Shown piece by piece: positions 1 to 8,179 of a DNA stretch of 64,000 bases. The stretch lies in assembly GCF_014202945.1 (NCBI RefSeq), contig NZ_JACHHW010000004.1:310001-374000 (forward strand), given 5' to 3'. The stretch comes from Zhongshania antarctica (lineage in GTDB: Bacteria; Pseudomonadota; Gammaproteobacteria; Pseudomonadales; Spongiibacteraceae). Every line of letters starts with the position of its first letter. The first letter of the stretch is position 1. Below the pieces are notes generated by a model. It did no database searches. It was given only the letters and a program-made list of their open reading frames with translations, and was not told where the DNA came from. The translations under genes were made by a program, and so were the position numbers.

Positions 1-635
1 TCAGGCCCTCACCCTCAGAAGGCTCCCTCGGCGGTGTCGCTCAAAAAACCCGCGAAACCATGCTGCTCTGCGAAGCGGCGGGTTATGACGTGATCTTGGT
101 GGAAACCGTTGGGGTAGGGCAGTCGGAATACGAAGTCGCCAGTATGGTCGATTTCTTTATGGTGCTGATGCTGCCCAATGCTGGCGATGAATTGCAGGGC
201 ATTAAAAAAGGCATTATTGAATTGGCTGACGCGCTGGTGATTAATAAGGCCGATGGTGAGAGTATTAATCTGGCCCAACAAACCAAGCGCCATTACGAAA
301 ACGCGCTTCACTTATTGCGCCACAATACCTTTTGGACGCCGCAAGTGATGAGCTGTTCGGCGATCAAGAACGAAAATATCGAAGCCATTTGGGGTATGAT
401 TAGCGGCTTTAAAATAGACGCAACTAAGAATGGCTCGCTGCAAGAAAAACGCTCACGCCAAGCGCGGGAGTGGATGAATAAACTGCTCCACGAAATGCTG
501 GAAATGAAGCTAAAGCAAAACCCAGAAGTACGGGAATTGCTGCCCCAATTAAACGACAAAGTCACCAACGGTGAAACTACGCCGTATCTTGCTGCAACAA
601 GGCTGATCAATCTGCTGTTTCAGGCAGCAAAGTAA
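1..635 (+). CDS. meaB: MeaB/ArgK-type GTPase, 3' part
   Basis: The gene runs in from the left edge; its reading frame is open from base 3 and ends at TAA 633-635. MeaB-family G proteins protect and reload the B12-dependent methylmalonyl-CoA mutase. The visible part starts in a G-domain segment ([16 protein letters not shown]), continues with ETVGVGQSE, which matches the family's switch II region, and has the NKAD guanine-specificity motif (in ALVINKADG). A helical C-terminal region follows, typical of the dimerisation arm. The P-loop lies outside the window. The mutase gene, usually adjacent, would be upstream and cannot be seen. Family assignment is firm; the exact partner is inferred. Confidence 0.88.
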   Translation, partial: RPSPSEGSLGGVAQKTRETMLLCEAAGYDVILVETVGVGQSEYEVASMVDFFMVLMLPNAGDELQGIKKGIIELADALVINKADGESINLAQQTKRHYENALHLLRHNTFWTPQVMSCSAIKNENIEAIWGMISGFKIDATKNGSLQEKRSRQAREWMNKLLHEMLEMKLKQNPEVRELLPQLNDKVTNGETTPYLAATRLINLLFQAAK

Positions 636-666
636 ACACGGCGTTGTAAAATTAGGTATTTAAGTC

Positions 667-1113
667 ATGAACGGTAAGGCCCTAGACGATTTTATTGGCT
701 TGTATTTGCCGACTGCCCAGCATATGCAGCTCAGTGTCAAACACTACGACGGCAAAAGTCTGCAATTACACGCTCCCTTGGGGCCTAGTATTAATGACAA
801 GCTCACCGCCTTTGGCGGCAGTATTTACTGTGTTGCGGTAATGGCTTGCTGGGGCATGACGTATTTACGCTGTGTCGATTACGGCCTAGATCCCGATATT
901 GTGGTAGCTGAGGCGAGTATTGAATACTTAAAGCCGATTCCCGACGATATTGTGGCAGAGTCACTGATCGCCGACGAAAGCGATTGGCAGCGTTTTTTTG
1001 CGCACTATGAAGAGCGCGGTCGCGCTAAAATTAATTTGTGTTCAGAAATTAAAGTGAACGGTGAGGTTGCCGTTCGTTTCAAAGGGCTTTACGCTATCGT
1101 AGGCGTCAAATGA
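667..1113 (+). CDS. YiiD C-terminal-type hotdog thioesterase
   Basis: This 148-residue protein resembles the thioesterase domain found at the C-terminus of E. coli YiiD, here without the N-terminal acetyltransferase domain. The segment NDKLTAFGGSIYCVAVMACWG fits the hotdog central helix with its preceding loop (about residues 41-61), and the later strands EASIEYLKPIP fit the sheet. Family members probably hydrolyse acyl-thioesters, but the substrate is unknown. It lies 31 bp after the MeaB-type gene on the same strand and may share its transcript, which would fit short-chain acyl-CoA metabolism. The stop codon sits inside a perfect inverted repeat (1101-1118). Confidence 0.72.
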   Translation: MNGKALDDFIGLYLPTAQHMQLSVKHYDGKSLQLHAPLGPSINDKLTAFGGSIYCVAVMACWGMTYLRCVDYGLDPDIVVAEASIEYLKPIPDDIVAESLIADESDWQRFFAHYEERGRAKINLCSEIKVNGEVAVRFKGLYAIVGVK

Positions 1114-1118
1114 CGCCT
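1101..1118. repeat. Inverted repeat at the YiiD-type gene stop
   Basis: AGGCGTCA and TGACGCCT are perfect 8-bp arms separated by AA, and the TGA stop of the upstream gene lies in the right arm. It sits between two convergent genes (stops at 1113 and 1125), so a transcription-end role is plausible. The T-rich stretch only begins some bases later (ATTATTTT), so it is not a textbook terminator. Confidence 0.45.
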
Positions 1119-1124
1119 AAACCA

Positions 1125-2924
1125 TTATTTTGCTAAGCCCTCTATAAGTAGAATGACTTCCTGAATTTTATCTGCCTGATAAATGGGCGTAGAGCAGCGC
1201 TTGTCATTGCACACAAAGGCTGCCGACGTAGGTAGCACAGGATATTCTACATCGTGATGGATTAATTCACCCTCACTGCGATCCCACCATTCAATTCTTC
1301 GGTAGCTTTGGTAGCTCTTAAGTGCGGCGCGAAATAGCTCAGCAGCCGATGCATCTGATTTGGATCCAACCACCACCAAATGTAAGGGGTCGCGATTAAG
1401 TTCAGCGTCAGCCAATAAAATACCGGCTTCGGTAAACCGCGTTGCGATCACAGCGCTACTGCTAATATAGGCCATTGCCTTGTCTGCTAAGGTTTTGTCT
1501 GCTGCCCGTCCGCTGTAGTGAAACAGGGTATTTATCGCGCGACTGGCGCGAATGTTTTCTTCTAGGTCGATATAAGGCGCCAGCGGATCGAGCGCGTCGA
1601 CACTGGCGGCAGGCAAACCAACTAAATCAGCAGCGCTAATCTGTTCTCGAATAATATCGGCACTGGCGATAGCCTGATTAAGCCATTGCCGATCTGCCGT
1701 AATTTCATACAGATCAGTAAATGCCGTGAGTGCGTTAATATTGTCGGCCAAAAATAACTTGCGGTCATTGCGGCTATTGTCGTCGCTACTGCCGTGATTA
1801 AAACCGCCGCCACTGCGCTGCCGGTTGGCAAGCAACCACTGCCCAATTGCGACGGCCTGATCTTTAACAGCGTCTTGTCCGGTTGCACTGTAAAGCCTCG
1901 ATAGTGCTGAGATTAAACTGGCGTTCTCGCTGGTGTAGCGCTGTTTATCAATCCGCGGAATACCCCTGGCTAGACGCTGCTTATTGTTGAGTTCGAAATA
2001 GCTCGCGCTTTTCTGGCCTTGCACAAGATCCGCATCTTGACTGGTGTAATAGCCACCCTCAGGTGATTTCAAAAAGCGGTCGAGGTAGGCAAGCGTGTGC
2101 TCAGCTGCGTTTTTATAGGCTTTATCTTGCGTGGCGGCATAGGCTTGAGCATAGAGCCTGATATGCCGAGTTTGCGTGCGCATGATTTTTTCAAAATGGG
2201 GGTGATCCCAGTCGCCGTGCGTTGAGTATTGATAAAAGCCGTGCCACTCGGGGTCTTCTAACTGTAACGCCGCTGTTAAGGTTTTGTTGGCGCGGGCCAG
2301 TTCACTTTTGTCGCCACTCATTCCCTGCAATAACGCGTATTCAACAGAATCTGGGTCGATAAACTTCATGGCAATGGCGAGGCTGCCGTATTTTGGATCG
2401 TAGCTGTTTTGATGCATGGCGATCAGTTTTGCTTTATCCACGGCTGTAAGCGTGCTGCGTATATTGCTCACCGTGATAGGGCTAGCCGCAGTTTCTGGGC
2501 TTGGGTCGCGAACGATTGCCGCGAGCAGTGCTGTCATTGATTGCGGCGGAATATAGCCAGCACGTTTTACAATCTCTGCGCCTGCGCTATTGTAAAAAAT
2601 AGTCGCCGGCCAGCCCCACGCGCGGTAGCGTGCCGCGATTTCTGGGTGGGCGTCATGATCCACTTTAATGGCAATGAAATCTTTGGCAATGGCGGCGGCA
2701 ACCGTGGCGTCGCCGTAGGTTGTTTGGTCCATTACGTGGCACCAATGACACCACACGGCTTCGACATTTAATATGATATGTTTGCCGGTTTTTTTAGCTT
2801 CACTAAAGACCTCTGGGCTCCAGTCCTGCCAAGCAATCGTCGCATTTTCTGCTGAGAATAGGGGGCGGATTACGCCTGAGCATAACAGTAAGAAAAGACC
2901 AAGCTGCTTCAGTGAATATGGCAT
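1125..2924 (-). CDS. Exported thioredoxin-domain protein, YyaL/SSP411 (DUF255) family
   Basis: The N-terminus (about residues 1-24) looks like a signal peptide: a basic start, then LGLFLLLCSGV and a likely cleavage after FSA. A thioredoxin-like domain follows with the family's WCHWCHVM active site near residue 58. The remaining 400 or so residues form an alpha-helical barrel-like region with glycosyl hydrolase-like repeats (GGYYTSQDAD, GGGFNHGSSDD). Family members are usually near 680-700 residues and lack a signal peptide, so this one is shorter and probably periplasmic. The biochemical role of the family is not well established. A GGAG ribosome site sits 6-7 bases before the ATG. It is transcribed convergently with the thioesterase gene. 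Confidence 0.8.
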   Translation of the reverse strand: MPYSLKQLGLFLLLCSGVIRPLFSAENATIAWQDWSPEVFSEAKKTGKHIILNVEAVWCHWCHVMDQTTYGDATVAAAIAKDFIAIKVDHDAHPEIAARYRAWGWPATIFYNSAGAEIVKRAGYIPPQSMTALLAAIVRDPSPETAASPITVSNIRSTLTAVDKAKLIAMHQNSYDPKYGSLAIAMKFIDPDSVEYALLQGMSGDKSELARANKTLTAALQLEDPEWHGFYQYSTHGDWDHPHFEKIMRTQTRHIRLYAQAYAATQDKAYKNAAEHTLAYLDRFLKSPEGGYYTSQDADLVQGQKSASYFELNNKQRLARGIPRIDKQRYTSENASLISALSRLYSATGQDAVKDQAVAIGQWLLANRQRSGGGFNHGSSDDNSRNDRKLFLADNINALTAFTDLYEITADRQWLNQAIASADIIREQISAADLVGLPAASVDALDPLAPYIDLEENIRASRAINTLFHYSGRAADKTLADKAMAYISSSAVIATRFTEAGILLADAELNRDPLHLVVVGSKSDASAAELFRAALKSYQSYRRIEWWDRSEGELIHHDVEYPVLPTSAAFVCNDKRCSTPIYQADKIQEVILLIEGLAK

Positions 2925-3099
2925 GTAAAGCTCCGTGTTAATGAGCTTTGTACGAGTTGTGATGGGTGACAGATTTTACTGCGGAGGGATAAGCGCTAAT
3001 AGGCAGTTGATACTTGAAAAAAAGACTCTAATTCTAGGCTTTGGCTTACTTGCGGTGATTTCAATTCTAGTGGTGTGGCCGTTCGTGGCTAGCCACTGT

Positions 3100-3762
3100 T
3101 TATATCGCAGTCCGCGAATCAGCACTAAGCCCGACAATACGCCGCGCATATTCCGCGTAAATTTCGGCGATTTCCTCCCGGCTTTTGCCATACTCAGGCG
3201 AGTACCAATTCGCAACCCTTACGCCCATACCAGCAATGGCCGTCACGGCCAGGGTTTGGTCGATTGGATCGAAGAGCTGCTTTTCTACGCCGCTGCTGAC
3301 AATTTCTTCGAATAATTGGATGGTGCGATTACGCGCCTCAAAGGCTTGTGCGCCTAATTGCGGCGACAGCGCATGCAGCTCGTTATTGGCGACCACTGCC
3401 AGCATGGGGTAGTCGGCGTGCATCATTACGTGGGCGCGTACGATATTACTGAGTTGCTCACGGGGATCGGGCTGGCTAGAAAGTAAGGCGCGACGCAGCT
3501 GGGTTTCATGTTCCTTATGGGCGATCTCGATGACCTTGGCAAGAATGTGCTCTTTAGACGGGAAATGGGAATAAAGGGTTGCGGAGTTAATTCCCGCCTC
3601 GCTCGCAATATCTCTGATAGACGTGCCAACAAAGCCTTTTTCAGCGAATAGCAGCACAGCGCCGAGTAATATTTGCTGGCGAGTACCATTGCCTTCAGCC
3701 GATTTAGGAAATTTTACGGTGGCGCTAACCAAGCGGCGATTGACGGTGAGTTTGCTAACCAT
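3100..3762 (-). CDS. TetR-family transcriptional regulator 1
   Basis: The N-terminal part is a classic TetR DNA-binding domain: RQQILLGAVLLFAEKG, TSIRDIASEAGINSATLYSHF, SKEHILAKV. The rest is an all-helical ligand-binding domain. I chose the ATG at 3762; a GTG at 3798 would add 12 residues, but a possible -10 box (TATGAT on the minus strand, 3809-3804) lies almost on top of it. The gene is divergent from the carboxylesterase gene. The intergenic region holds a perfect 8-bp-arm palindrome that recurs at the TonB receptor promoter, so this protein is the obvious candidate to bind both. Its ligand is unknown; an ester or its product is a reasonable guess. Confidence 0.85.
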   Translation of the reverse strand: MVSKLTVNRRLVSATVKFPKSAEGNGTRQQILLGAVLLFAEKGFVGTSIRDIASEAGINSATLYSHFPSKEHILAKVIEIAHKEHETQLRRALLSSQPDPREQLSNIVRAHVMMHADYPMLAVVANNELHALSPQLGAQAFEARNRTIQLFEEIVSSGVEKQLFDPIDQTLAVTAIAGMGVRVANWYSPEYGKSREEIAEIYAEYARRIVGLSADSRTAI

Positions 3763-3818
3763 GACAGAGAACCCGTAATAAATGGCGATTGAAGACACTG
3801 GCCATCATAGCGAATTAA

Positions 3819-3871
3819 TTGACAAAGCTTAAGTGCAAATTTAGGATTGCACAACCAATCAGTTGATTGGT
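3819..3871 (+). promoter_or_regulatory. Carboxylesterase promoter with TetR-type operator
   Basis: TTGACA (3819-3824) is followed by exactly 17 bp and then TAGGAT (3842-3847), a strong sigma-70-type promoter on the plus strand. Seven bases further lies ACCAATCA-GT-TGATTGGT (3854-3871), a perfect palindrome with 8-bp arms placed where transcription should start. Repressor binding here would block initiation. The core recurs at 5537-5552. Confidence 0.75.
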
Positions 3872-3959
3872 GTGGATTGAGGCTGCTCGGATTGAATCGC
3901 GATGGCTGGCGTAAAATCTGCGCTTTGGGAAAAAGTTAATCACAAATTCGGGGTGCCTA

Positions 3960-5456
3960 ATGCAAGCGGTTATCGCAACACAAAGTGGTTTAGTGCAAGG
4001 CTACGTGAACGACGGCGTTCTTGCTGTAAAAGGCATCCCCTTTGCAAAGCCGCTGCATGGCGCAAAGCGGTGGCTGGCGCCGGAGGCTGCAGCGCCATGG
4101 AAGGCCTGCTTAAATTGCGAAACTGCGGGGCCAATAGCACTGCAAAATTTTGAGAAATATCGGCCTAAACTGTTTGCAAATAGCGCTTATTTAAAAGCGA
4201 TTGGGCCGCTGGCGAGTCTATCCGAAGGAGCGGCGTGCTTAAACCTAGCGGTATGGACGCCAGCGCCGAAGTCAAATGCAAAACTCGCGGTGATGGTCTA
4301 CATCCATGGCGGTGCTTACGATTCTGGGAGCGCTTATTTGCCCCTTTACGACGGCCAAAGTTTAGCCAAGCGCGGGGTAGTCGTGGTTAACATCCAATAT
4401 CGGCTAGGTGCTGAGGGGTTTATGCATTTCGACGGCATGGTTGATGGTCAACCCAGTATCGATAATCGTGGTTTTTTAGACATGATTCTTGGTCTGCAGT
4501 GGGTTCGTGACAATATCGAGGCCTTTGGTGGCGATAGCGAAAACGTCACGATTTTCGGTGAATCCGCCGGCGCGTGTGCGGTTTACGCCTTAGCGGCAAG
4601 CCCGATGGCCAAAGGTTTGTTTAAGCGCGTGATCGCCATGAGTGGTATTCCTGAGGCGGGCGCAGAGATCACTGCGCAACACAGTTTGAGCAAGGCGTGT
4701 TTGGTTAAACTTGGATTGAGCTTGACTGATCTGGCGACTCTGAGCATTGATCAACACCGCGCTCTCACAGCGCTATATACCAAGCCATTTGGCCTGGTTG
4801 GTGGTGATCTGAGTGTATTTAAAAGCAACCCTCTGCGCGCCAAGGGTTACGCCAGTGGCGGTGATTTTATGCCGAAACCGGTGCTTGAAATATTTGCAGA
4901 GGGCACGCCAAATAATGTTGATATGATGTTGGGAACCACCAGCAATGACGGCGGCTTATTCACTCGGGCGGCGCCACTGCCATCTTCGCTAGCCAGTCGC
5001 ATTATGGTAAAACTCTTCCCTGAACTGCACAGCGCAGCTGGGCCAAAAGCAATGTTTGCTGAATATCGCAAGGCGATGAAAGGGGCCACGGGTCTCGCCA
5101 TCAGAGAGCGCATGCTGACCGAGATGGTTTTTCGGCAGCCGACGTTAGCTGCAGCCATTGCCCATGCTAAAGCCCACAGCGGGCGAACATGGCTGTATCA
5201 ATTCGACGTAGCCAGTGACATTCCCGGTGTTGGGGCGATTCACGGTGCTGATTGTCCTATGGTGTTTGATAATGTCGCACTGGCAAATGGCTTGTTTAAC
5301 AATAGTCCGAAAAACCACCAAACTGCAGATTTTGTGTGCGCAGCCTTTGTTAATTTCGCTAAAACAGGCAATCCTAATCATGGCAAGTTGGCCGAGTGGA
5401 AACCCTTTGACAAGGAGCGCAGGCCTGAGATGGTATTTCGGCACCTAAGCGCTTAA
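3960..5456 (+). CDS. Type B carboxylesterase
   Basis: This 498-residue alpha/beta hydrolase has the type B carboxylesterase marks: early GIPFAKP (25-31), oxyanion-hole HGG at 116-118, and the nucleophile elbow FGESAGA with Ser202. The segment AIHGADCPMVF supplies the likely catalytic His, and SNDGG holds the likely acid, an Asp where many members have Glu. There is no signal peptide, so it probably acts in the cytoplasm on ester compounds. It is divergent from TetR gene 1, has a strong promoter with operator-like palindrome, and precedes a TonB receptor carrying the same palindrome. The substrate is not known; the context suggests an ester brought in by that receptor. Confidence 0.87.
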   Translation: MQAVIATQSGLVQGYVNDGVLAVKGIPFAKPLHGAKRWLAPEAAAPWKACLNCETAGPIALQNFEKYRPKLFANSAYLKAIGPLASLSEGAACLNLAVWTPAPKSNAKLAVMVYIHGGAYDSGSAYLPLYDGQSLAKRGVVVVNIQYRLGAEGFMHFDGMVDGQPSIDNRGFLDMILGLQWVRDNIEAFGGDSENVTIFGESAGACAVYALAASPMAKGLFKRVIAMSGIPEAGAEITAQHSLSKACLVKLGLSLTDLATLSIDQHRALTALYTKPFGLVGGDLSVFKSNPLRAKGYASGGDFMPKPVLEIFAEGTPNNVDMMLGTTSNDGGLFTRAAPLPSSLASRIMVKLFPELHSAAGPKAMFAEYRKAMKGATGLAIRERMLTEMVFRQPTLAAAIAHAKAHSGRTWLYQFDVASDIPGVGAIHGADCPMVFDNVALANGLFNNSPKNHQTADFVCAAFVNFAKTGNPNHGKLAEWKPFDKERRPEMVFRHLSA

Positions 5457-5502
5457 CTCGATAATCTTAGTACAAGGAAATGTTCCCCAATAGTTTTGCC
5501 GG

Positions 5503-5552
5503 TTGACAAGCGAGCGGACTCTAAATATATTTACAACCAATCGATTGATTGG
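5503..5552 (+). promoter_or_regulatory. TonB receptor promoter with second copy of the operator
   Basis: TTGACA (5503-5508), a 17-bp spacer and TATATT (5526-5531) make a near-consensus promoter. Five bases later is CCAATC-GATT-GATTGG (5537-5552), a perfect 6-bp-arm palindrome. The surrounding 20 bases (5533-5552) match 3851-3870 at 18 positions: ACAACCAATC, two differing bases, TTGATTGG. The same position relative to the -10 box in both promoters argues for control by the same regulator, most likely TetR 1. Confidence 0.75.
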
Positions 5553-5656
5553 ATTCGGCTATATAGCTAATTTAACGAAATCAGGAAGTCAGCGGCACGA
5601 CGTTATTCGGTGCCGACTGATGCCCTTTAATAATAATGAGAGTTGGGAAGGCCACA

Positions 5657-8092
5657 ATGAAATCAAACTATTGGTTTTTTGTTCCGGGCGTCACAGCAAA
5701 ACAGTTATACATTCTCGTACTAGCGTTAATGTCGCTGTGCATTAATACTTTGGTTTTTGCGGCAGAATTGACTGGTGGCGACCCGTCTAAAATTCAAGGC
5801 AATAAACGCAGCAGAACTATCGAAGAAGTAATTGTGACCGCTCAAAAGCGTGATCAAGCGGTGCAGGATGTGCCTATTTCACTGTCGGTGATGACCTCAG
5901 ATTTTATTGTCGAGCAGGGCATTAGCGATCTAGCGTCGGCGCTGCTCTTTGTGCCTAACGTTAAAATTACCGCTGCAGGCTTTTTTGCCGCGCCGAATTC
6001 TCGGGGCTTCACCTTTAACAATAATAATAAGGCTTTTGAGCCGCCCTTGGGCTTAGCCATAGACGGCATTCCCTATACCCGTATTCCCTACTTTTTGGCG
6101 GCGACCTTTGATTTACAGCGCATTGAGGTTTTGCGGGGGCCGCAGGGTACCACCTTCGGCAAAAACACCACTGCCGGCCTAATACATATGATCACCAACG
6201 ACCCGAGCGAGGAATTGACGGCGCAATTTAGCCACCAACAGGGCGAACTCGACCGGCAGCGAACCGAGCTTGCGGTCGGTGGCCCGCTGTTTGAGGGTGT
6301 TCTCGATTTTCGTTTGGCGGGTTTCGTCGACGAGCGCGAAGGGTATGTTCGCAATACTACGGCCCGCCTTGTAGACAGCGCGCAAGACCGCTTCCTTGGG
6401 TATTCGCGGGACGGTTTTCGCGCCAAGCTGGCTTTTAAGGATTTAGGACAATCTCATTTAAAACTAACGTATGAAGAGGTGAATCTAGACGATTTTGGGA
6501 CAGGTTTGGAGCTTATTCGCGCTAGCGCAGAAGTGCGGGATTTTTTACGCGCATTTGATCCTGGTACCGATTTTGAACAGGGAAATTTAACGGCATCCAT
6601 GGACTACCCGGATGGCCGACAGGTCAATATAAAAACCTATCTCGCGCAATGGGATCTGGATATGGGCGAGTGGAGCGCCACGGCCTTGGCAGGGCATTCG
6701 CGGCTTGAACAATTTCTGGAAGCTGATCTCGATTTTTCACCCGCGCCCGCATCGTTTACCCAGGGTGGCGATTCTTCGCCAAGCGATACGCTTGAACTCA
6801 AATTGGTTTCCCCCACGATGGCGGGGCTGTTTGGCATTGATCAATTGTGGGGTGCGGATCTCGGTAATAGCGATTTTGTGGCTGGCGTTTTCTACCAAAA
6901 GCGTATTATTGGCGACAGTTATTTTCGATTTGTTTATGACTTACCCGTGTTTTTGGGTTTAACCGCAGCCGCCGCGGGTAGCCAGGAAGGTTTGTCCATT
7001 CCAGGGGTATTTGAACTTTTCCCAGCGCAATCTGCGGGCGTACTGCTTGAAGACGTAACTCAAACTTTTGAACAGCGCGCTGAATCTCTGTCGGCGTTTG
7101 GCGAATTTAAGTGGCATTTTCGTGAAGATTGGACTTTGCAAGCGGGCTTGCGATACGGCCAAGAAGACAAAGATGCGCAGTGGAAACAGTATTATAGCCA
7201 GCCTCAACCAGCCGTTGTATTACCCCAAGCGGGCTTGGAAGAGTTTGAAGCAGAGCGCGCCATGCAGGAAAGCCAGTTCCAATATAAGGTCTCAATAAAC
7301 TGGCGCCCGAGCGATGATATTAGTTTGTTCTTTCATAAAGCCGAGGCAGTCAAAGGCGGGGGATTTAACGCCTTCTCATTTCGTGATGTCGACGACGAGC
7401 TCGTCTTTGGCCCGGAATACACCACCGAATACAGCCTGAACGCTAAAACCTTCTGGTTTGATAATACTTTGGCTTTAAATGTAGCCTTGTACCGTATGGA
7501 CGTTGACGATTTTCAGGTGCTTATTCGCGATGCAGATCGCGCCAATATTGGTATCGGCATTGCGCGAGTGACCAATGCGGCAAAAGCGCGGGCACAAGGT
7601 GTTGAAGGGGATTTCCAATGGCGTGCGCTCACGTGGCTTACCCTTGTTGGTACCCTGGGTTATAACGAAACCGAGTACCTGAATTTTAAAAATAATGAAT
7701 GCCCCGCAGATCGCGCCGAACCTGGCGGTTGTGATGCAAGCGGCAAATCCTTCCCCTTTACGCCCAAGTGGAATAATACACTGACAGGCTTGTTTAATAT
7801 TCCGTTAATGGACAGCGGCTTTGAAATGACCGCGAGCTTTACCATTGAACAGTATTCCGAGCAGTTCCTCGATATCGATCTAGATGATCGCAAAGTCCAA
7901 GAGGGCTTCATTCGCTATAAGGCGAGCTGGGGCCTGAGCCATCCTGAGCAAGGCTGGAGCATTAAAATTGTCGGCGAGAATCTGAGCGATGAGCGAACCG
8001 GCGTGCGACAGGGCGATTTGTTTGAAGGCATTTTCGTTGAACTACCAGAGCAGCCTCGGCTGATTTATGGTCAATTTACCTGGCGCTATTGA
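5657..8092 (+). CDS. TonB-dependent outer-membrane receptor 1
   Basis: The protein has a long signal peptide ending near NTLVFAAE, a TonB box (EEVIVTAQ), a plug domain (VQDVPISLSVM through RIEVLRGPQGTTFGKNTTAG) and a C-terminal beta barrel ending in an aromatic residue (QFTWRY), as expected for BAM-assembled porins. I chose the ATG at 5657 because GGAAGG lies 6-7 bases before it; an in-frame ATG at 5636 lacks such a site. Receptors of this iron-complex-like class also import vitamins, sugars and lipids. Placement between two esterase genes and the shared operator suggest an ester or its breakdown product rather than a siderophore. That substrate idea is inference. Confidence 0.88.
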   Translation: MKSNYWFFVPGVTAKQLYILVLALMSLCINTLVFAAELTGGDPSKIQGNKRSRTIEEVIVTAQKRDQAVQDVPISLSVMTSDFIVEQGISDLASALLFVPNVKITAAGFFAAPNSRGFTFNNNNKAFEPPLGLAIDGIPYTRIPYFLAATFDLQRIEVLRGPQGTTFGKNTTAGLIHMITNDPSEELTAQFSHQQGELDRQRTELAVGGPLFEGVLDFRLAGFVDEREGYVRNTTARLVDSAQDRFLGYSRDGFRAKLAFKDLGQSHLKLTYEEVNLDDFGTGLELIRASAEVRDFLRAFDPGTDFEQGNLTASMDYPDGRQVNIKTYLAQWDLDMGEWSATALAGHSRLEQFLEADLDFSPAPASFTQGGDSSPSDTLELKLVSPTMAGLFGIDQLWGADLGNSDFVAGVFYQKRIIGDSYFRFVYDLPVFLGLTAAAAGSQEGLSIPGVFELFPAQSAGVLLEDVTQTFEQRAESLSAFGEFKWHFREDWTLQAGLRYGQEDKDAQWKQYYSQPQPAVVLPQAGLEEFEAERAMQESQFQYKVSINWRPSDDISLFFHKAEAVKGGGFNAFSFRDVDDELVFGPEYTTEYSLNAKTFWFDNTLALNVALYRMDVDDFQVLIRDADRANIGIGIARVTNAAKARAQGVEGDFQWRALTWLTLVGTLGYNETEYLNFKNNECPADRAEPGGCDASGKSFPFTPKWNNTLTGLFNIPLMDSGFEMTASFTIEQYSEQFLDIDLDDRKVQEGFIRYKASWGLSHPEQGWSIKIVGENLSDERTGVRQGDLFEGIFVELPEQPRLIYGQFTWRY

Positions 8093-8120
8093 GTGACTGC
8101 CGCAGCCTAGCAATACAGTA

Positions 8121-8146
8121 ATTTACAGTCAATTTTAGCTGTAAAT
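8121..8146. repeat. Inverted repeat between receptor 1 and lipoprotein esterase
   Basis: ATTTACAG (8121-8128) and CTGTAAAT (8139-8146) are perfect 8-bp arms with a 10-base loop. It has no T-run, so it could be a weak processing or pausing hairpin, or an operator for the downstream esterase. It does not resemble the palindrome at 3.85 and 5.54 kb. Confidence 0.4.
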
Positions 8147-8179
8147 GCCCTCCCAAGATGCCATTTTGTGGGGCTATGA

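Noticed and set aside
2935-3315. Plus-strand open frame of 126 codons with a hydrophobic stretch
   Set aside because: Its second half is antisense to TetR gene 1, it lacks a ribosome site, and the hydrophobic part alone (about 3025-3090) is not enough to claim a membrane protein.
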